A stretch of DNA of 64,000 nucleotides, taken from Terriglobales bacterium (GTDB lineage Bacteria; Acidobacteriota; Terriglobia; Terriglobales; Acidobacteriaceae). A program made the position numbers and the translations under genes. Each line of letters opens with the position of its first letter. Within the stretch, counting starts at the first letter, position 1. The notes beneath the pieces were generated by a model. That model did no database searches, was not told the DNA's origin, and saw only the letters and a list, made by a program, of their open reading frames with translations. Of the stretch, positions 1 through 10,800 are shown one piece after another. The DNA is taken from NCBI GenBank assembly GCA_025462725.1, contig JAOAPE010000003.1:124001-188000 (forward strand). The letters run 5' to 3'.

Positions 1-1140
1 GTAGTCCGCTTCCAGTTCTTCCCAGGGAACATCCATCGGAATCCCATGCACCTTCGCCACTCGCCGCAGTTCGGTGAACAAGGCGCGATACTTCGGTTTA
101 TTCCACGGATCGATAGCGCCGCCATTCAGCGTCTTCGCTTTGTCCGGAATCACGAGATCGAGATCGAAATCAATGGTGTTCCCGAAGCCCTGGCATCGAG
201 GACACGCCCCGAATGGATTATTGAATGAGAACAACCGCGGCTCAGGGTCTTGATACTTGATCAGGCAAGTCTTGCACTCAAACTGTTGCGAGAATCGAAG
301 GCGTGCGCTCTCCTCGAGTTCCTCGCGGGGAACGGTTTCGAAAATAATCTCGCCCGTCTCCCGATACGCGATCTCAATGGCATCCACGATGCGCGCCCGC
401 ATCTCTGGCGAGACAACGATTCGATCCAACAGCACGAAGAGTGGAATCGCAAAGTTGATCTCCAGCAATGATTCCGGCGTGGAAAACTCGTATATCTGTC
501 CCGATTGGTAGAGCCGCGTGAATCCACGCCTGCGCAGGTCGAACAACTTCGCTTTCAGCGATTCAGATATCGCCGCAGCTTTCGCCTCGTCCTCAGCCTT
601 TTTTATCTTTGCGGAAACTCGCTTCTTCGGTTTCTCATCAGTCGCCGCGGGCGTCGGTGGCAAAGTGGCTTTGAGGGGGAAGAGCGCGTTGAGCCGGGTG
701 TCTGTGCCAAGTGCCAGAATTTTTTCGACCACTTCGTCCACAGTGTCGCGTTTAACTTCCGTGCCGCAGTTCAGGCAGTAAGTGGTTCCAATACGCGCGA
801 ACAGCAATCGCAAGTAGTCATAGATCTCAGTAGAAGTCGCAACCGTTGATCGCGGATTGCGCGTGGTGTTCTTTTGCCGAATCGCAATCGCCGGAGCGAT
901 CCCGTCAATCAGATCCACATCCGGCTTTTCGATGCGCTCCAGAAACTGGCGAGCATATGCCGAAAGTGATTCCACATATCGGCGCTGTCCTTCAGCGTAG
1001 ATGGTGTCGAAAGCAAGAGACGATTTGCCTGATCCGGAGACCCCGGTCACTACCGTCAGGGTGTTGTGCTGCACCTCAAAATCAATGTTCTTCAGATTAT
1101 GAACACGGGCGCCGCGAACAACTATGCTGTCATTTGACAT
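1..1140 (-). CDS. uvrA: UvrABC system protein A, N-terminal part (runs off window)
   Basis: Excinuclease subunit A, the damage-recognition ATPase of nucleotide excision repair. The minus strand translates from ATG at 1140 as MSNDSIVVRGARVHNLKNID and stays open to base 1 (380 codons). The Walker A GVSGSGKSS and the following FDTIYAEGQRRYVESLSAYA-type segment are typical of UvrA. A YCLNCG zinc half-site and a second CxxC pair near FGACPRCQG fit the UvrA zinc modules. The rest of the gene lies beyond the left edge. It is transcribed in the same direction as the oxidase genes but is separated from them by about 90 bp, so it is probably its own unit. Confidence 0.95.
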   Translation of the reverse strand, partial: MSNDSIVVRGARVHNLKNIDFEVQHNTLTVVTGVSGSGKSSLAFDTIYAEGQRRYVESLSAYARQFLERIEKPDVDLIDGIAPAIAIRQKNTTRNPRSTVATSTEIYDYLRLLFARIGTTYCLNCGTEVKRDTVDEVVEKILALGTDTRLNALFPLKATLPPTPAATDEKPKKRVSAKIKKAEDEAKAAAISESLKAKLFDLRRRGFTRLYQSGQIYEFSTPESLLEINFAIPLFVLLDRIVVSPEMRARIVDAIEIAYRETGEIIFETVPREELEESARLRFSQQFECKTCLIKYQDPEPRLFSFNNPFGACPRCQGFGNTIDFDLDLVIPDKAKTLNGGAIDPWNKPKYRALFTELRRVAKVHGIPMDVPWEELEADY

Positions 1141-1229
1141 GATGGATTCTTGTAGCTCCGCCTTACTGGTGCGCAAAAAGAGGCGAGCGGAATCCTTTAT
1201 TATACCCCGTCAAAGTAGATGGATTTTCG

Positions 1230-1469
1230 TTACAGGATGTCGTCTTCGTCAGCGTCGAAGTGATCGCGGTCCTTGTATGCCAGTGTGATTAGACCGACCA
1301 TCGCGCCTAAAGATGGAACGAGCAGAACGACAATCCCGTGTCGCAGCGAGCGCTGCGTATCAGGATGGGAAGTCGCCGCATCGCTCAGACACATGGAGCA
1401 TCCTTGCGCAAGCGCCGGGGCCCCAGAGAGCGCAAGGAACAGTGTCAGAGTTAATATTCGAGCTTTCAC
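1230..1469 (-). CDS. small membrane protein downstream of cytochrome oxidase genes
   Basis: 79 aa. It has an N-terminal signal peptide (cleavage likely after APALAQ), a GCSMC pair right after it, one hydrophobic helix (VVLLVPSLGAMVGLITLAY) and an acidic tail. It ends the ctaC-ctaD-ctaE operon and starts 8 bp after ctaE. That is the place where small subunit IV-type proteins often sit, but the sequence does not match CtaF clearly, so its role in oxidase assembly (perhaps copper handling through the CxxC) is a guess. Confidence 0.7.
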   Translation of the reverse strand: MKARILTLTLFLALSGAPALAQGCSMCLSDAATSHPDTQRSLRHGIVVLLVPSLGAMVGLITLAYKDRDHFDADEDDIL

Positions 1470-1476
1470 CGCTCAA

Positions 1477-2232
1477 CTATCTCACGAATCTTAGAAGAAT
1501 GAAGATGTAGACCCACAGCGCTCCCATCGCATGCCAATACCAGGCACTGACGTCAGTGGCGATCTGCCGGGTCTCAAGCGGGCGCGCCATGATTCCGACC
1601 GTGGCCGCCCACATCAACGCAACCATGCCGCCCGTCAGGTGGATTGCGTGTGCCCCCGTCAGCATAAAGAAAAATGAACTGCTTGGATTTGTCGCGAGGA
1701 ACACGCCACGTGAATACAGTTCCCGCCACGCGAAGACTTGTCCGATCAAAAATGCCGAGCCGAGTACCAGCGTAGTCCCAAGCCATGGAAGAGAAGCGGT
1801 GCGGGTAGGCGTTCCCATCCCCAACCATTCTTCTGTTACAAGAGGTTCGCGGAAGACTTGCCGTCGTGCGAACTCCATGGAGACGCTGCTGACGATCAGC
1901 AGAATCGTGTTCACCCAAAGAATGCCCGGCAATGTCAGCGGTTTCCAATCCACAATGTAATCGCCGGTGATCGTGTCTACGTGTCCCGTGCCCATTCGCA
2001 CTATGTACGCGCTCGTCAGCGCGATAAAGATGATGAAGATGGAAACAAGCGCCAGACCTATGCCGAGTCTGTACCGGTGCAATCTCTCTCGCGGTCCGCG
2101 ACGCCCCTGAGGACGGTTGTCCCAATCATCGCCGCCCCAACCGACAATCGGAGGGACAGAAGGGCCACGGCCGCCTAATTTCGGTTCCGCTTCTTTTGTG
2201 CCGTGCGAGATTGTGGACGAGGACTTCGACAT
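1477..2232 (-). CDS. ctaE: cytochrome c oxidase subunit III
   Basis: 251-aa membrane subunit of an aa3-type haem-copper oxidase in the cytoplasmic membrane. After a hydrophilic 45-residue N-terminus, five or more membrane helices follow. They include the subunit III hallmark around THAIHLTGGMVAL (seen as GAHAIHLTGG) and the closing WYWHAMGALWVYIFILL. It lies 5 bp after ctaD and is co-transcribed with it. Confidence 0.92.
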   Translation of the reverse strand: MSKSSSTISHGTKEAEPKLGGRGPSVPPIVGWGGDDWDNRPQGRRGPRERLHRYRLGIGLALVSIFIIFIALTSAYIVRMGTGHVDTITGDYIVDWKPLTLPGILWVNTILLIVSSVSMEFARRQVFREPLVTEEWLGMGTPTRTASLPWLGTTLVLGSAFLIGQVFAWRELYSRGVFLATNPSSSFFFMLTGAHAIHLTGGMVALMWAATVGIMARPLETRQIATDVSAWYWHAMGALWVYIFILLRFVR

Positions 2233-2237
2233 GGCGG

Positions 2238-4004
2238 CTAGGGGCGAGTATCTGATGGGTTAGATGTGAGGAACGGCGAATCGGATTGCATCACGAAATC
2301 GCGCTGCGAGCCTGAACTCTGAAAATCTCCGAACTCGTAAGGCCCGTGATTCACAACGATTTTCTGCCCCGGCTTTGGAACCGCCCATTCCAAAGTAGTG
2401 GAATCCCACGGATTCGCGCCGGAGAACTTACCTAGCCTCATACTGCGGAAGAAGTTGAATAGAAAGACGAGTTGCGCCGTTATCAACACAATCGCCCATA
2501 CAGTGATAAACGTTTGTAACGGCAAGAGTTTCTGAATGTACTCAGCGGAACCCTGGATTTGCGAGTACCGCCGCGGATGCCCTGCCATTCCCAAAAAATG
2601 CATGGGCAGAAATGTTGCATACGCGCCAATGAAGGTCATCCAGAAATGGATGCGTCCAAAGCTCTCGTTCATAAGTCGGTCAGCGAACATCTTGGGAAAC
2701 CAGAAATAAGTGGCCGCGAACAGCGCGAACACCCCCGCCATGCCCATGATCATGTGGAAGTGCGCGACGACGAAATATGTATCGTGCAGATATCTGTCCA
2801 CCTCCGGTTGCGCTAGTATCGGCCCCGTGAGCCCGCCCGTGATGAACAAGGAAATAAATCCCACGGAGAACAACAGCGGCGTGGTGAAGCGAATCCGTCC
2901 GCCCCACAGGGTTCCCAGCCAGTTGATCGTCTTCACGCCCGATGGCACCGCGATGACCAGGGTCAATGTCGAGAACGCCATCACGTAGTTAGGATTCATC
3001 CCCGCCACGAACATGTGATGTCCCCAAACCAGAAAACCAAGCACCCCGATCGAGAGCATCGAGTAGACCATCGCTCGATATGCGAAGACTCGCTTCCGCG
3101 AGAACGTCGAGATCAGGTGCGAAGTAACACCCATGCCCGGCAGAATGGCGATGTAAACCTCAGGGTGTCCGAAAAACCAGAATAGGTGCTGCCAGAGCAG
3201 GGGAGAGCCGCCAGCGTTCTTCGTCGCAATGGCGATACCATTCACCACTAACCCCGCCGGTAAATAGAAGCTCGTGCCCCAGTGTCGATCAGAGAACAAC
3301 AGCAACACCGCCGCCAACAGCACGCTGAATGACAGCAGGATCAGCATCGAGGTCACAAACCACGACCACACCGTCAGCGGCATGCGCATCAGTGACATGC
3401 CTTTTGCGCGCAGCCGCAACGTCGTCGCTAGAAAGTTAATCGCACCCATCAGCGATGCAAAACAAAAGACGGCGATGCTGACGATCCACAGGTCCATCCC
3501 CAGACCGTTACCCGGCGCTGCCGCCTCGATCGCGCTCAGCGGCGGATACTGCGTCCACCCCGATATCGGTGCGCCTCCCGTTACGAACAACGCAGCGAGC
3601 ATAACGACGAATGACACCACCGTCGTCCACAGCGATAGCATGTTCAAAACAGGGAACGCCATCTGCTTTGCGCCGATCTGCGAGGGCAGTAGCAAATTTC
3701 CAAACCCACTCTGCGGTGCCGTACTCAGGACGAAAAACACCATCAGCGTTCCATGCATTGTCATGAACGCGAGATAGGTTTCCGGCTTTATCTCCCCAAG
3801 AAGCGGGATTCGCAACTGTGGCCAGATGATATGCAGCCGCATGATCAAGGAAAGCGCCATCCCCAGCAGCACCGCTATCAGGGATAGAAAAAAATACTGC
3901 AATCCGATGGTCTTATGGTCAGTTGAAAACGATAATATCTGCCGCAGGATTCCCGGTGATGAAGGATGTGCAACTTGCGCCGGGCTGGATTTTGGCTGGG
4001 ACAT
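2238..4004 (-). CDS. ctaD: cytochrome c oxidase subunit I
   Basis: 588-aa catalytic subunit that reduces O2 and pumps protons. Key sites are visible: FFGHPEVYIAILPGMG (CuB His and the Tyr that cross-links to it), WGHHMFVAG (two further CuB His) and HDTYFVVAHFHMIMGM (haem a3 and haem a ligands). About 12 membrane helices are expected. The gene starts 2 bp after ctaC stops and precedes ctaE, the standard order. Confidence 0.97.
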   Translation of the reverse strand: MSQPKSSPAQVAHPSSPGILRQILSFSTDHKTIGLQYFFLSLIAVLLGMALSLIMRLHIIWPQLRIPLLGEIKPETYLAFMTMHGTLMVFFVLSTAPQSGFGNLLLPSQIGAKQMAFPVLNMLSLWTTVVSFVVMLAALFVTGGAPISGWTQYPPLSAIEAAAPGNGLGMDLWIVSIAVFCFASLMGAINFLATTLRLRAKGMSLMRMPLTVWSWFVTSMLILLSFSVLLAAVLLLFSDRHWGTSFYLPAGLVVNGIAIATKNAGGSPLLWQHLFWFFGHPEVYIAILPGMGVTSHLISTFSRKRVFAYRAMVYSMLSIGVLGFLVWGHHMFVAGMNPNYVMAFSTLTLVIAVPSGVKTINWLGTLWGGRIRFTTPLLFSVGFISLFITGGLTGPILAQPEVDRYLHDTYFVVAHFHMIMGMAGVFALFAATYFWFPKMFADRLMNESFGRIHFWMTFIGAYATFLPMHFLGMAGHPRRYSQIQGSAEYIQKLLPLQTFITVWAIVLITAQLVFLFNFFRSMRLGKFSGANPWDSTTLEWAVPKPGQKIVVNHGPYEFGDFQSSGSQRDFVMQSDSPFLTSNPSDTRP

Positions 4005-4006
4005 CG

Positions 4007-4798
4007 TTACTTCGGCTGCTGCTGCATCTTCTTGAATTCATCTTCACTTACAACTTTAAGTTTGGCGTTCATCCTATAGTGCCCTAAGCCACATAACTCG
4101 GCGCACGCAATGTCAAAGTCGCCCATCATGGTTGGAACAAAATGGATTCTTATCGTCTGTCCTGGGACTGCATCCTGCTTCACGCGAAACTCCGGAACAA
4201 AGAAACTGTGAATCACATCCTGCGCACGCAACGTCAGTTCAGCCTCGCGGTTCTCCGGAAGAAACATTACCGAGGTGACGACATCGTCTTTCGCAGCCGG
4301 ATCATTCCGGTCAAGTCCCAACGGATTTCCCTCTGATGCATCTTGCAGCTTCGTATCCGTCCGTCCGAATTTCCCATCAGCTCCGGGATATCGGAAATAC
4401 CATTGGAACTGCACCGCATTCACTTCCACTTGCACAGGACTCTTCGCGCTGGACTCACCCGTAATCCCCGCCTTTGCCCAAAGTGTCGCGCCGACAAAGT
4501 TCGTGCCAAGGAATAAAGCCAGCGCGATTGCCATCCACATCAGCTCCACTCTCGCACTCGGTTCAGCAATAGGACCTGAACTTGCCTTCGCATCCCGCGC
4601 CCGGAATTTCCAGACGAACAATCCCAATGCCAGTTGCGTCGCAAAGAACACGACTCCCATCACGATCAGGTCCAGTTTGAATTGATGGTCGATGTTCGCC
4701 CCGTGGGCCGAGGCAAGTGGTGGAATCCAGCTTTGGCCAAAGAAATAGGCGCTGCCCACAGTGATGAGCGAAATAATGATCAGCAGCGCTACGGCCAT
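4007..4798 (-). CDS. ctaC: cytochrome c oxidase subunit II with CuA site
   Basis: 263 aa. Two N-terminal membrane helices are followed by a periplasmic cupredoxin domain. The CuA site is complete: an upstream His in VIHSFFVPEFR, then CAELCGLGHYRM (Cys-x3-Cys-x3-His-x2-Met). No C-terminal cytochrome c domain is fused, so an external cytochrome c donor is expected. It is the first gene of the oxidase operon. Confidence 0.95.
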   Translation of the reverse strand: MAVALLIIISLITVGSAYFFGQSWIPPLASAHGANIDHQFKLDLIVMGVVFFATQLALGLFVWKFRARDAKASSGPIAEPSARVELMWMAIALALFLGTNFVGATLWAKAGITGESSAKSPVQVEVNAVQFQWYFRYPGADGKFGRTDTKLQDASEGNPLGLDRNDPAAKDDVVTSVMFLPENREAELTLRAQDVIHSFFVPEFRVKQDAVPGQTIRIHFVPTMMGDFDIACAELCGLGHYRMNAKLKVVSEDEFKKMQQQPK

Positions 4799-5008
4799 GC
4801 GGACTATTTAATCACGAAGTGGGAATCGGCAAATCAGAAGCCCTGCTTCGCTGGAAGATTTTGCTTAGCGACTACCACGTTGCGAAGATTCACGAGTTGC
4901 ACAAGCGCGACAATCAACTCTGGCCTGTTTCTTCGGGAACTTAGGTGTTCCTACGTGTCTTTGTGGTCCAAGGTTTTAGTTTTGCTGCTACCCACTAGCC
5001 ACTAACCA
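4799..5008. other. intergenic stretch upstream of oxidase operon
   Basis: About 210 bp without a gene, between the ctaC start and the end of pdxT. It must hold the promoter for the minus-strand oxidase operon. Near 4991-5017 there is a short tandem run of a CACTAACCA unit, a simple repeat. No clear operator is visible. Confidence 0.5.
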
Positions 5009-5587
5009 CTAACCACTGGCCTTCGCCTCGCGCACCATTTTCAGGAAGGCCTCATGCACGCGCTTGTCTTCTGAAAGCTCCGGATGGAAAGTTGCCGCCA
5101 TTTTGTTCTTCTGTCGAACAAGCACGGGGTCTCCGTTGTACGTAGCGAGCACCTGCACATCATCAGCCAGCTTGCTGATCTTAGGCGCGCGGATGAACAC
5201 CATCTCCAGAGGCCCGCCCGCCAGCTTCGTGTCAGCTTCAAGAATGCTGCTATCCAATTGCCGCCCGTATGCGTTTCGCGTTACGCAGATATCCATTGCA
5301 CCCAAACTCAGCTGCGAGGGATTCGCAACCTCTTTTGCAAGCAGGATCGCCCCTGCGCACGTCCCAAAGCTTGGCTTCGCACGGACAAATTCCCGTAGCT
5401 TCTCCATGAATCCGTCGCGCTCGAGGAACTTGAGCATCGTCGAAGATTCACCGCCGGGGATAACGATCGCGTCTACCTGATCCAACTGCTCTGGCTTTTT
5501 TACAAGTAGAGTCTTCGCGCCAAGCTCCTCAAGTCGAAGCTTGTGCGCGTCATAATCGCCCTGAATCGCCAGCACGCCGATTGTCAT
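5009..5587 (-). CDS. pdxT: pyridoxal 5'-phosphate synthase glutaminase subunit
   Basis: 192-aa class I glutamine amidotransferase that feeds ammonia to PdxS for DXP-independent vitamin B6 synthesis. It shows the N-terminal IGVLAIQGDYDAH, the GGESSTM motif, the nucleophile in FGTCAGAILLAKE and the His-Glu pair in TFHPELSED. It lies 72 bp downstream of pdxS on the same strand and forms a two-gene unit with it. Confidence 0.96.
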   Translation of the reverse strand: MTIGVLAIQGDYDAHKLRLEELGAKTLLVKKPEQLDQVDAIVIPGGESSTMLKFLERDGFMEKLREFVRAKPSFGTCAGAILLAKEVANPSQLSLGAMDICVTRNAYGRQLDSSILEADTKLAGGPLEMVFIRAPKISKLADDVQVLATYNGDPVLVRQKNKMAATFHPELSEDKRVHEAFLKMVREAKASG

Positions 5588-5659
5588 ATCTTCTTCTTAG
5601 ATTACAGCAGACGGAAAAAGGGGCAGGGAATTATCCCCGCCCCTCTGAATCCAAAAATC

Positions 5660-6577
5660 CTACCAGCCGCGTTTTTGCAGCATATCGGCTTCCGCCATTG
5701 CGGCTATTGCAAGACCTTTCATCGCTCCTGTGCATTCTGCGCTGGTCTCTAGCAGAACTTTGGGATCATCAAAGTGTGTCGTTGCGCGGACGATTGCCCG
5801 CGCGCGAATCTCAGCCTCTGCTGCCGGCGCAAATGTAGTCGAATCGCTCATGAAGATTCCCGACCCAACGAACACCGCCTCTGCGCCGAGTTGCCGCACA
5901 AGGGCCGCGTCTGCAGGCGTTGCGATTCCGCCCGCTGAAAAATTAGGCACCGGCAGCTTACCTGATCGTGCCACCATGCGGACCAACTCATACGGCGCGC
6001 GAAGTTCTTTGGCTTGCGCGTAGAGTTCTTCTTCGCCCATCACGGTGAGTTGACGCATGTCTTTCACGATCTGCCGCAAATGTTTCACTGCGTGGACAAC
6101 GTCTCCCGTCCCCGCCTCGCCCTTGGTGCGGATCATTGCCGCACCTTCCGCGATTCGCCGCAATGCTTCTCCCAGATCGCGCGCTCCGCAAACGAATGGG
6201 ACTTTGAATGCATGTTTGTCCACGTGATGGAGTTCATCCGCGGGAGTCAGCACTTCTGACTCATCCACATAGTCCACTCCCAGCTCCTGCAAAACTTGCG
6301 CTTCAGCAAAATGCCCTATGCGACATTTCGCCATCACCGGAATCGACACCGTCTCCATGATCTCGCGGATCTTCTTCGGCGACGCCATGCGCGCCACTCC
6401 GCCTTCAGCACGGATCTGTGCCGGCACGCGCTCCAAAGCCATTACTGCGACTGCGCCAGCTTTCTCGGCGATCTCCGCCTGCTTGGCGTCGGTGACGTCC
6501 ATAATGACGCCGCCCTTCAGCATCTCTGCCAGCCCGGTCTTCAGCCGCAATCCGTAATTCCCATTCTTCTCAGACAT
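5660..6577 (-). CDS. pdxS: pyridoxal 5'-phosphate synthase lyase subunit
   Basis: 305 aa, TIM-barrel synthase that makes PLP from ribose 5-phosphate, glyceraldehyde 3-phosphate and glutamine-derived ammonia. Family segments include [38 protein letters not shown] and [18 protein letters not shown]. An upstream in-frame ATG exists at 6589. I chose 6577 because a GGAG lies just before it and the length then fits the family. Confidence 0.95.
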   Translation of the reverse strand: MSEKNGNYGLRLKTGLAEMLKGGVIMDVTDAKQAEIAEKAGAVAVMALERVPAQIRAEGGVARMASPKKIREIMETVSIPVMAKCRIGHFAEAQVLQELGVDYVDESEVLTPADELHHVDKHAFKVPFVCGARDLGEALRRIAEGAAMIRTKGEAGTGDVVHAVKHLRQIVKDMRQLTVMGEEELYAQAKELRAPYELVRMVARSGKLPVPNFSAGGIATPADAALVRQLGAEAVFVGSGIFMSDSTTFAPAAEAEIRARAIVRATTHFDDPKVLLETSAECTGAMKGLAIAAMAEADMLQKRGW

Positions 6578-6666
6578 AAAAAACTCCATACCGCAACACG
6601 ATTCGCGTGTGATTGTGAACTCTCTATTTTAGCTTGTTTCAGTAGGTTGTGCGTTGCGGTAGGGAA

Positions 6667-7155
6667 TCACCGGCGCGATGCAGCCTTCTGGTTTCCGTTC
6701 ACGTACTTCGCAAACATCTTCGAAGCATCCACCGCAATGAAGATACCCTTGCTACGCGCCAGCACTTCGCCGGCTTCGTTTCTGATCTCAGCTGCGTTGT
6801 AGTGCTTCCGTCCGCGAACCGTACTCTCATGTCCAACGGCTTTGAGTCGCTTGCCCAGCGGCACCGGCCGCAGATACTCAATGTCCATCGTCTTCGTAAG
6901 CGCGATGACTGACCGCAGCTTGTTCACTTTGCCCATCGCCTCATCGAGAATCGTTGCAATGATGCCACCGTGAGCGTGTCCTGGAGGCCCCTGGTACTTC
7001 TTCGAAAGCTGAAAATCACATACCGCCTGATTTCCTTCGAAGTGAAATTTCAATTTCATGCCTTCAGGATTATCGTTGCCACAGCCGAAGCATGTATTTT
7101 TCGGCATGGTGATCTTGTGGGTGTCGTGCCCAGAGGCGTGAGTTTTCTTTGGCAT
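6667..7155 (-). CDS. PaaI-type hotdog thioesterase
   Basis: 162 aa with the hotdog-fold acyl-CoA thioesterase pattern: GHAHGGIIATILDEAMG (catalytic region on the central helix) followed by the TMDIEYLRPVPLG strand. A CFGCGxDNPEG segment at residues 21-31 is a common N-terminal signature of this subgroup. An internal Met at residue 17 (MPKNTCFGCG) is an alternative start. Substrate unknown; no operon partner is obvious. Confidence 0.85.
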   Translation of the reverse strand: MPKKTHASGHDTHKITMPKNTCFGCGNDNPEGMKLKFHFEGNQAVCDFQLSKKYQGPPGHAHGGIIATILDEAMGKVNKLRSVIALTKTMDIEYLRPVPLGKRLKAVGHESTVRGRKHYNAAEIRNEAGEVLARSKGIFIAVDASKMFAKYVNGNQKAASRR

Positions 7156-7210
7156 TAGGAAAGTGAAAAGAGTTTAGCAGGTGTGAACTTGTACTCGCAG
7201 CAACTCCGCC

Positions 7211-7645
7211 TTACGCCGCGGTTTTTAAATTGTTCGCAGCGTTGTACTGGATACGGTGTGAACTGGCATCCGCTGCAGCATCGCGTAGCGCGATGTTGAT
7301 TCGTTCCACCGCTTCCGTTGCAACCCTGTTGGAATCCACGTCGCCCAGGCGCTGCACCGCCAGGCAAAGCGGAAAGATAGCGTTGCGCACGTGATGATTA
7401 AGCTCCGCCATCGCGGAAGCGCGCTCCGCTGAGAACTCATAATATTGCTCTTCGTGTTTAAGTTGTAACGACAGTGCTATTAGCGCGGCCACCAGACCCC
7501 CAATGACGTTGCCTATGACCAAGTGCATCATTAATTCTCGATTCCATGGGATCACCGCCCACTGCACAGCGGCGCCAGAAATACAAACTATGAGTCCCGA
7601 AAACAATGCCACCGTGATTTTTCCTGATCGCCGTTTCATCGTCAT
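7211..7645 (-). CDS. small two-TM protein with histidine-kinase-like H-box
   Basis: 144 aa: two membrane helices in the first 65 residues, then a helical segment AELNHHVRNAIFPLCLAVQRL that looks like a dimerisation/phosphoacceptor helix of a sensor kinase. No ATPase domain follows. It may be a truncated kinase or a stand-alone membrane sensor piece. The gene is followed by the thioesterase gene with a 55-bp gap. Confidence 0.6.
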   Translation of the reverse strand: MTMKRRSGKITVALFSGLIVCISGAAVQWAVIPWNRELMMHLVIGNVIGGLVAALIALSLQLKHEEQYYEFSAERASAMAELNHHVRNAIFPLCLAVQRLGDVDSNRVATEAVERINIALRDAAADASSHRIQYNAANNLKTAA

Positions 7646-7853
7646 TCATCCTTTAGCGTCGTTGAGCATTGCCCACAGTGTGCTAGTCACATTTTTTTGT
7701 AAAGCGTCATCTTACGCAGCAGACACTCACGCTTAATACGATTGGATTACGGCAGTCATTTGCACAGCAGAGAGTGCTATCCAGAGCTATCGCTGAACTG
7801 GTATAACTTTTTGACCCCTGAAAGCCATTTCTTGAAGGAGCTTTGCTCTCGTG

Positions 7854-10800
7854 ATGCGACCTCGCCTTCCGTTTTTCCTTTGCCTGATTTTTGTTTTCGC
7901 AAATCTTGCTTCATCCTTCTCTCAGACTGACAATCCTAAAAAGAATCCCAACCCCAAGGGCGATTCTGACAAGCCGAGTGCGACAGCGACCACGCCGGCA
8001 ACGAAGAAGCCAGACACCGCTGCCGCTCCTAAGAAGGACGCGCCCGCTACCGCTGGCAAGGACGAAAAGAAGTCCGACGCTGCAAAGAAGACTGAAGACG
8101 ATAACAAGCCGAAGGACCCGCTCTCCTCAGAAACATTTTCCGGATTGAAGCTTCGCTCCGTGGGCCCGGCATTCGTTTCAGGACGCATCTCATCGCTCGC
8201 CGTTGATCCCAAAAATCGCGTCCGATATTTCGTTGGCGTCGCCTCCGGTGGCGTGTGGCGCACTGAAAACAATGGCACCACCTTCACGCCGGTCTTCGAC
8301 GGTGAAGGTTCGTACTCCATCGGCGCAGTCACGATAGATCCGCGCGATTCCAACATCATCTGGGTCGGCACCGGTGAGAACAACTCGCAGCGCTCCGTCT
8401 CATACGGAGATGGCGTCTATCGCTCTGAGGACGGCGGCAAGAGCTGGAAGAACATGGGATTGAAGAAGTCCGAGCATATCGGTCGCATCCTCGTCGATCC
8501 GCGCGACAGCAATGTTGTCTTCGTTGCATCCCAAGGCCCGCTCTGGGGCCCAGGCGGCGACCGCGGTGTTTTCAAATCCACCGACGGCGGCAAGACTTGG
8601 AAGAACGTACTCGCGATCAGCGAAAACACCGGAGCCAGTGAGATCGTCATTGATCCGTCCAACCCGGACACGATGTACACCAGCGCTTATCAGCGGCGTC
8701 GCCATGTTTGGACAATGATCGATGGCGGCCCAGAGAGCGGGATTTACAAATCCACAGACGCCGGCGCCTCATGGAACAAACTTAAATCCGGATTGCCCAG
8801 CGAAGACATGGGCAAAATCGGCCTGGCAATTTCTCCCACGGACTCCAACCTCATTTACGCCACCGTCGAAGCCGCAAACAAGAAGGGCGGAGTTTTCCGT
8901 TCCCGCGATCGCGGCGCCACATGGGAAAAGCGCAATGACTTTGACGTGGGCGCAATGTACTACTCCGGCATCAGTGTCGATCCCAAAAATTCAGAGCGCA
9001 TTTACTTGATGAACACCTTCATCATGATTTCTGACGATGGCGGCAAGACTCTCCATCGGATGACAGAAAAGTTCAAGCATGTTGACAGTCACGTCATCTA
9101 TGTCGATCCCAACGACACGAACTACTACCTCGTCGGATGCGACGGGGGAGTCTACGAGAGCTATGATCGCGCTGCGACATGGCATTGGAAGAGCAACCTG
9201 CCACTTTCGCAGTTCTACGATGTTGCTGTCGATAATTCCAAGCCGTTTTATTACATCTACGGCGGCACGCAGGACAACAACTCCGTAGGCGGCCCCTCCC
9301 GCAATGCCAGCGCATCCGGCATTCTCAATACTGATTGGTTCATCACCACTGGCGGCGACGGATTCCGCTCGCAGATCGATCCTGAAGATCCCAACACCGT
9401 GTATGCAGAATCACAGTACGGTGGGCTCGTTCGCTATGACCGTCGTTCCGGAGAAAATCTCGGCATTCAGCCGCAGCCCGGAAAAGGTGAGCCGCCGCTA
9501 CGATGGAACTGGGATTCTCCCATCATCATCAGTCCGCACCAGCACACGCGCGTCTATTTCGCTGCCAACCGGCTCTTCCGCAGCGACGACCGCGGCGACA
9601 CCTGGAAACCGATCAGCCCCGACCTCACCCGTCAGATCGATCGCGACAAACTTCCCGTGATGGGCAAGATCTGGGGCCCCGATGCTGTCGCAAAAAATAC
9701 TTCCACATCCTTCTATGGAAACATTGTTGCTCTCGCTGAATCGCCGAAGAAGGAAGGCGTTCTGTATGTCGGCACGGACGACGGCCTCATCCAGATCACT
9801 GAAAACGGTGGCGGCGCGTGGCGCAAGCTGGACAAATTCCCCGGCGTTCCCGAAAACACCTACGTCAGCCGACTCGTCGCCTCCAACCACGACGATCGCA
9901 CGGTCTACGCCGCATTCGACAACCACAAGAACGCTGACTTTAAGCCCTACATTCTCAAAAGCACTGACGCCGGACAAACATGGACGTCCATCGCCGCGAA
10001 CTTGCCCGACAACGGCACCGTCTTCGCCATCGCTGAAGATTACGTCAATCCGAAGCTACTCTTTGTCGGCACGGAATTTGGACTTTGGTTCACCATCGAC
10101 GGCGGCGGCAAATGGATTCAACTCAAAGGTGGACTCCCGACCATCGCCGTTCGTGACGCGGTCATCCACAAACGCGAAGGCGATCTCATCATCGCCACCT
10201 ACGGACGCGGATTCTACGTTCTCGATGACATCACTCCTCTTCGCCAGGTAAAGGCTGAGACACTGCAACACGAAGGAGCCATCATGCCCATCAAAGACAC
10301 GCGCATGTACACCGAGAGCCGGCCACTCGGTGGAAGAGGGAAGTCGCATCTAGGCGAATCCCTTTTTGCCGCCGACAATCCGCCTTACGGCGCCATCTTC
10401 ACGTATTACCTAAAAGACAAATACAAGACGCTGAAAGAACAGCGCCAAGACGCCGAGAAAAAAGCCGCCCAGAAGAATGACGGCAACGCCTATCCTGCGT
10501 TGAAATATCCCACGATGGAAGAAATGCGCAACGAGGCAGAAGCTGAAGCCCCGTCCGTGTGGATGACCATCACCGACGCCAGCGGAAATGTTGTGCGTCG
10601 CATCTCCGCCGCAAATTCCGGCGGGATCAATCGCATTGCTTGGGACCTGCGCTACCCCGCATCTGTCCTTCGCGCTGAACAGCCCGCCGGCGAAGGCGAC
10701 GACTTCGGAGGCTTCGGTCCCGTCGGTCCGTTGGTCATGCCCGGCAAGTACTCCGTCAAACTCTCGAAGAAAGTGGATGGGAAGTGGGCCGATCTAACTC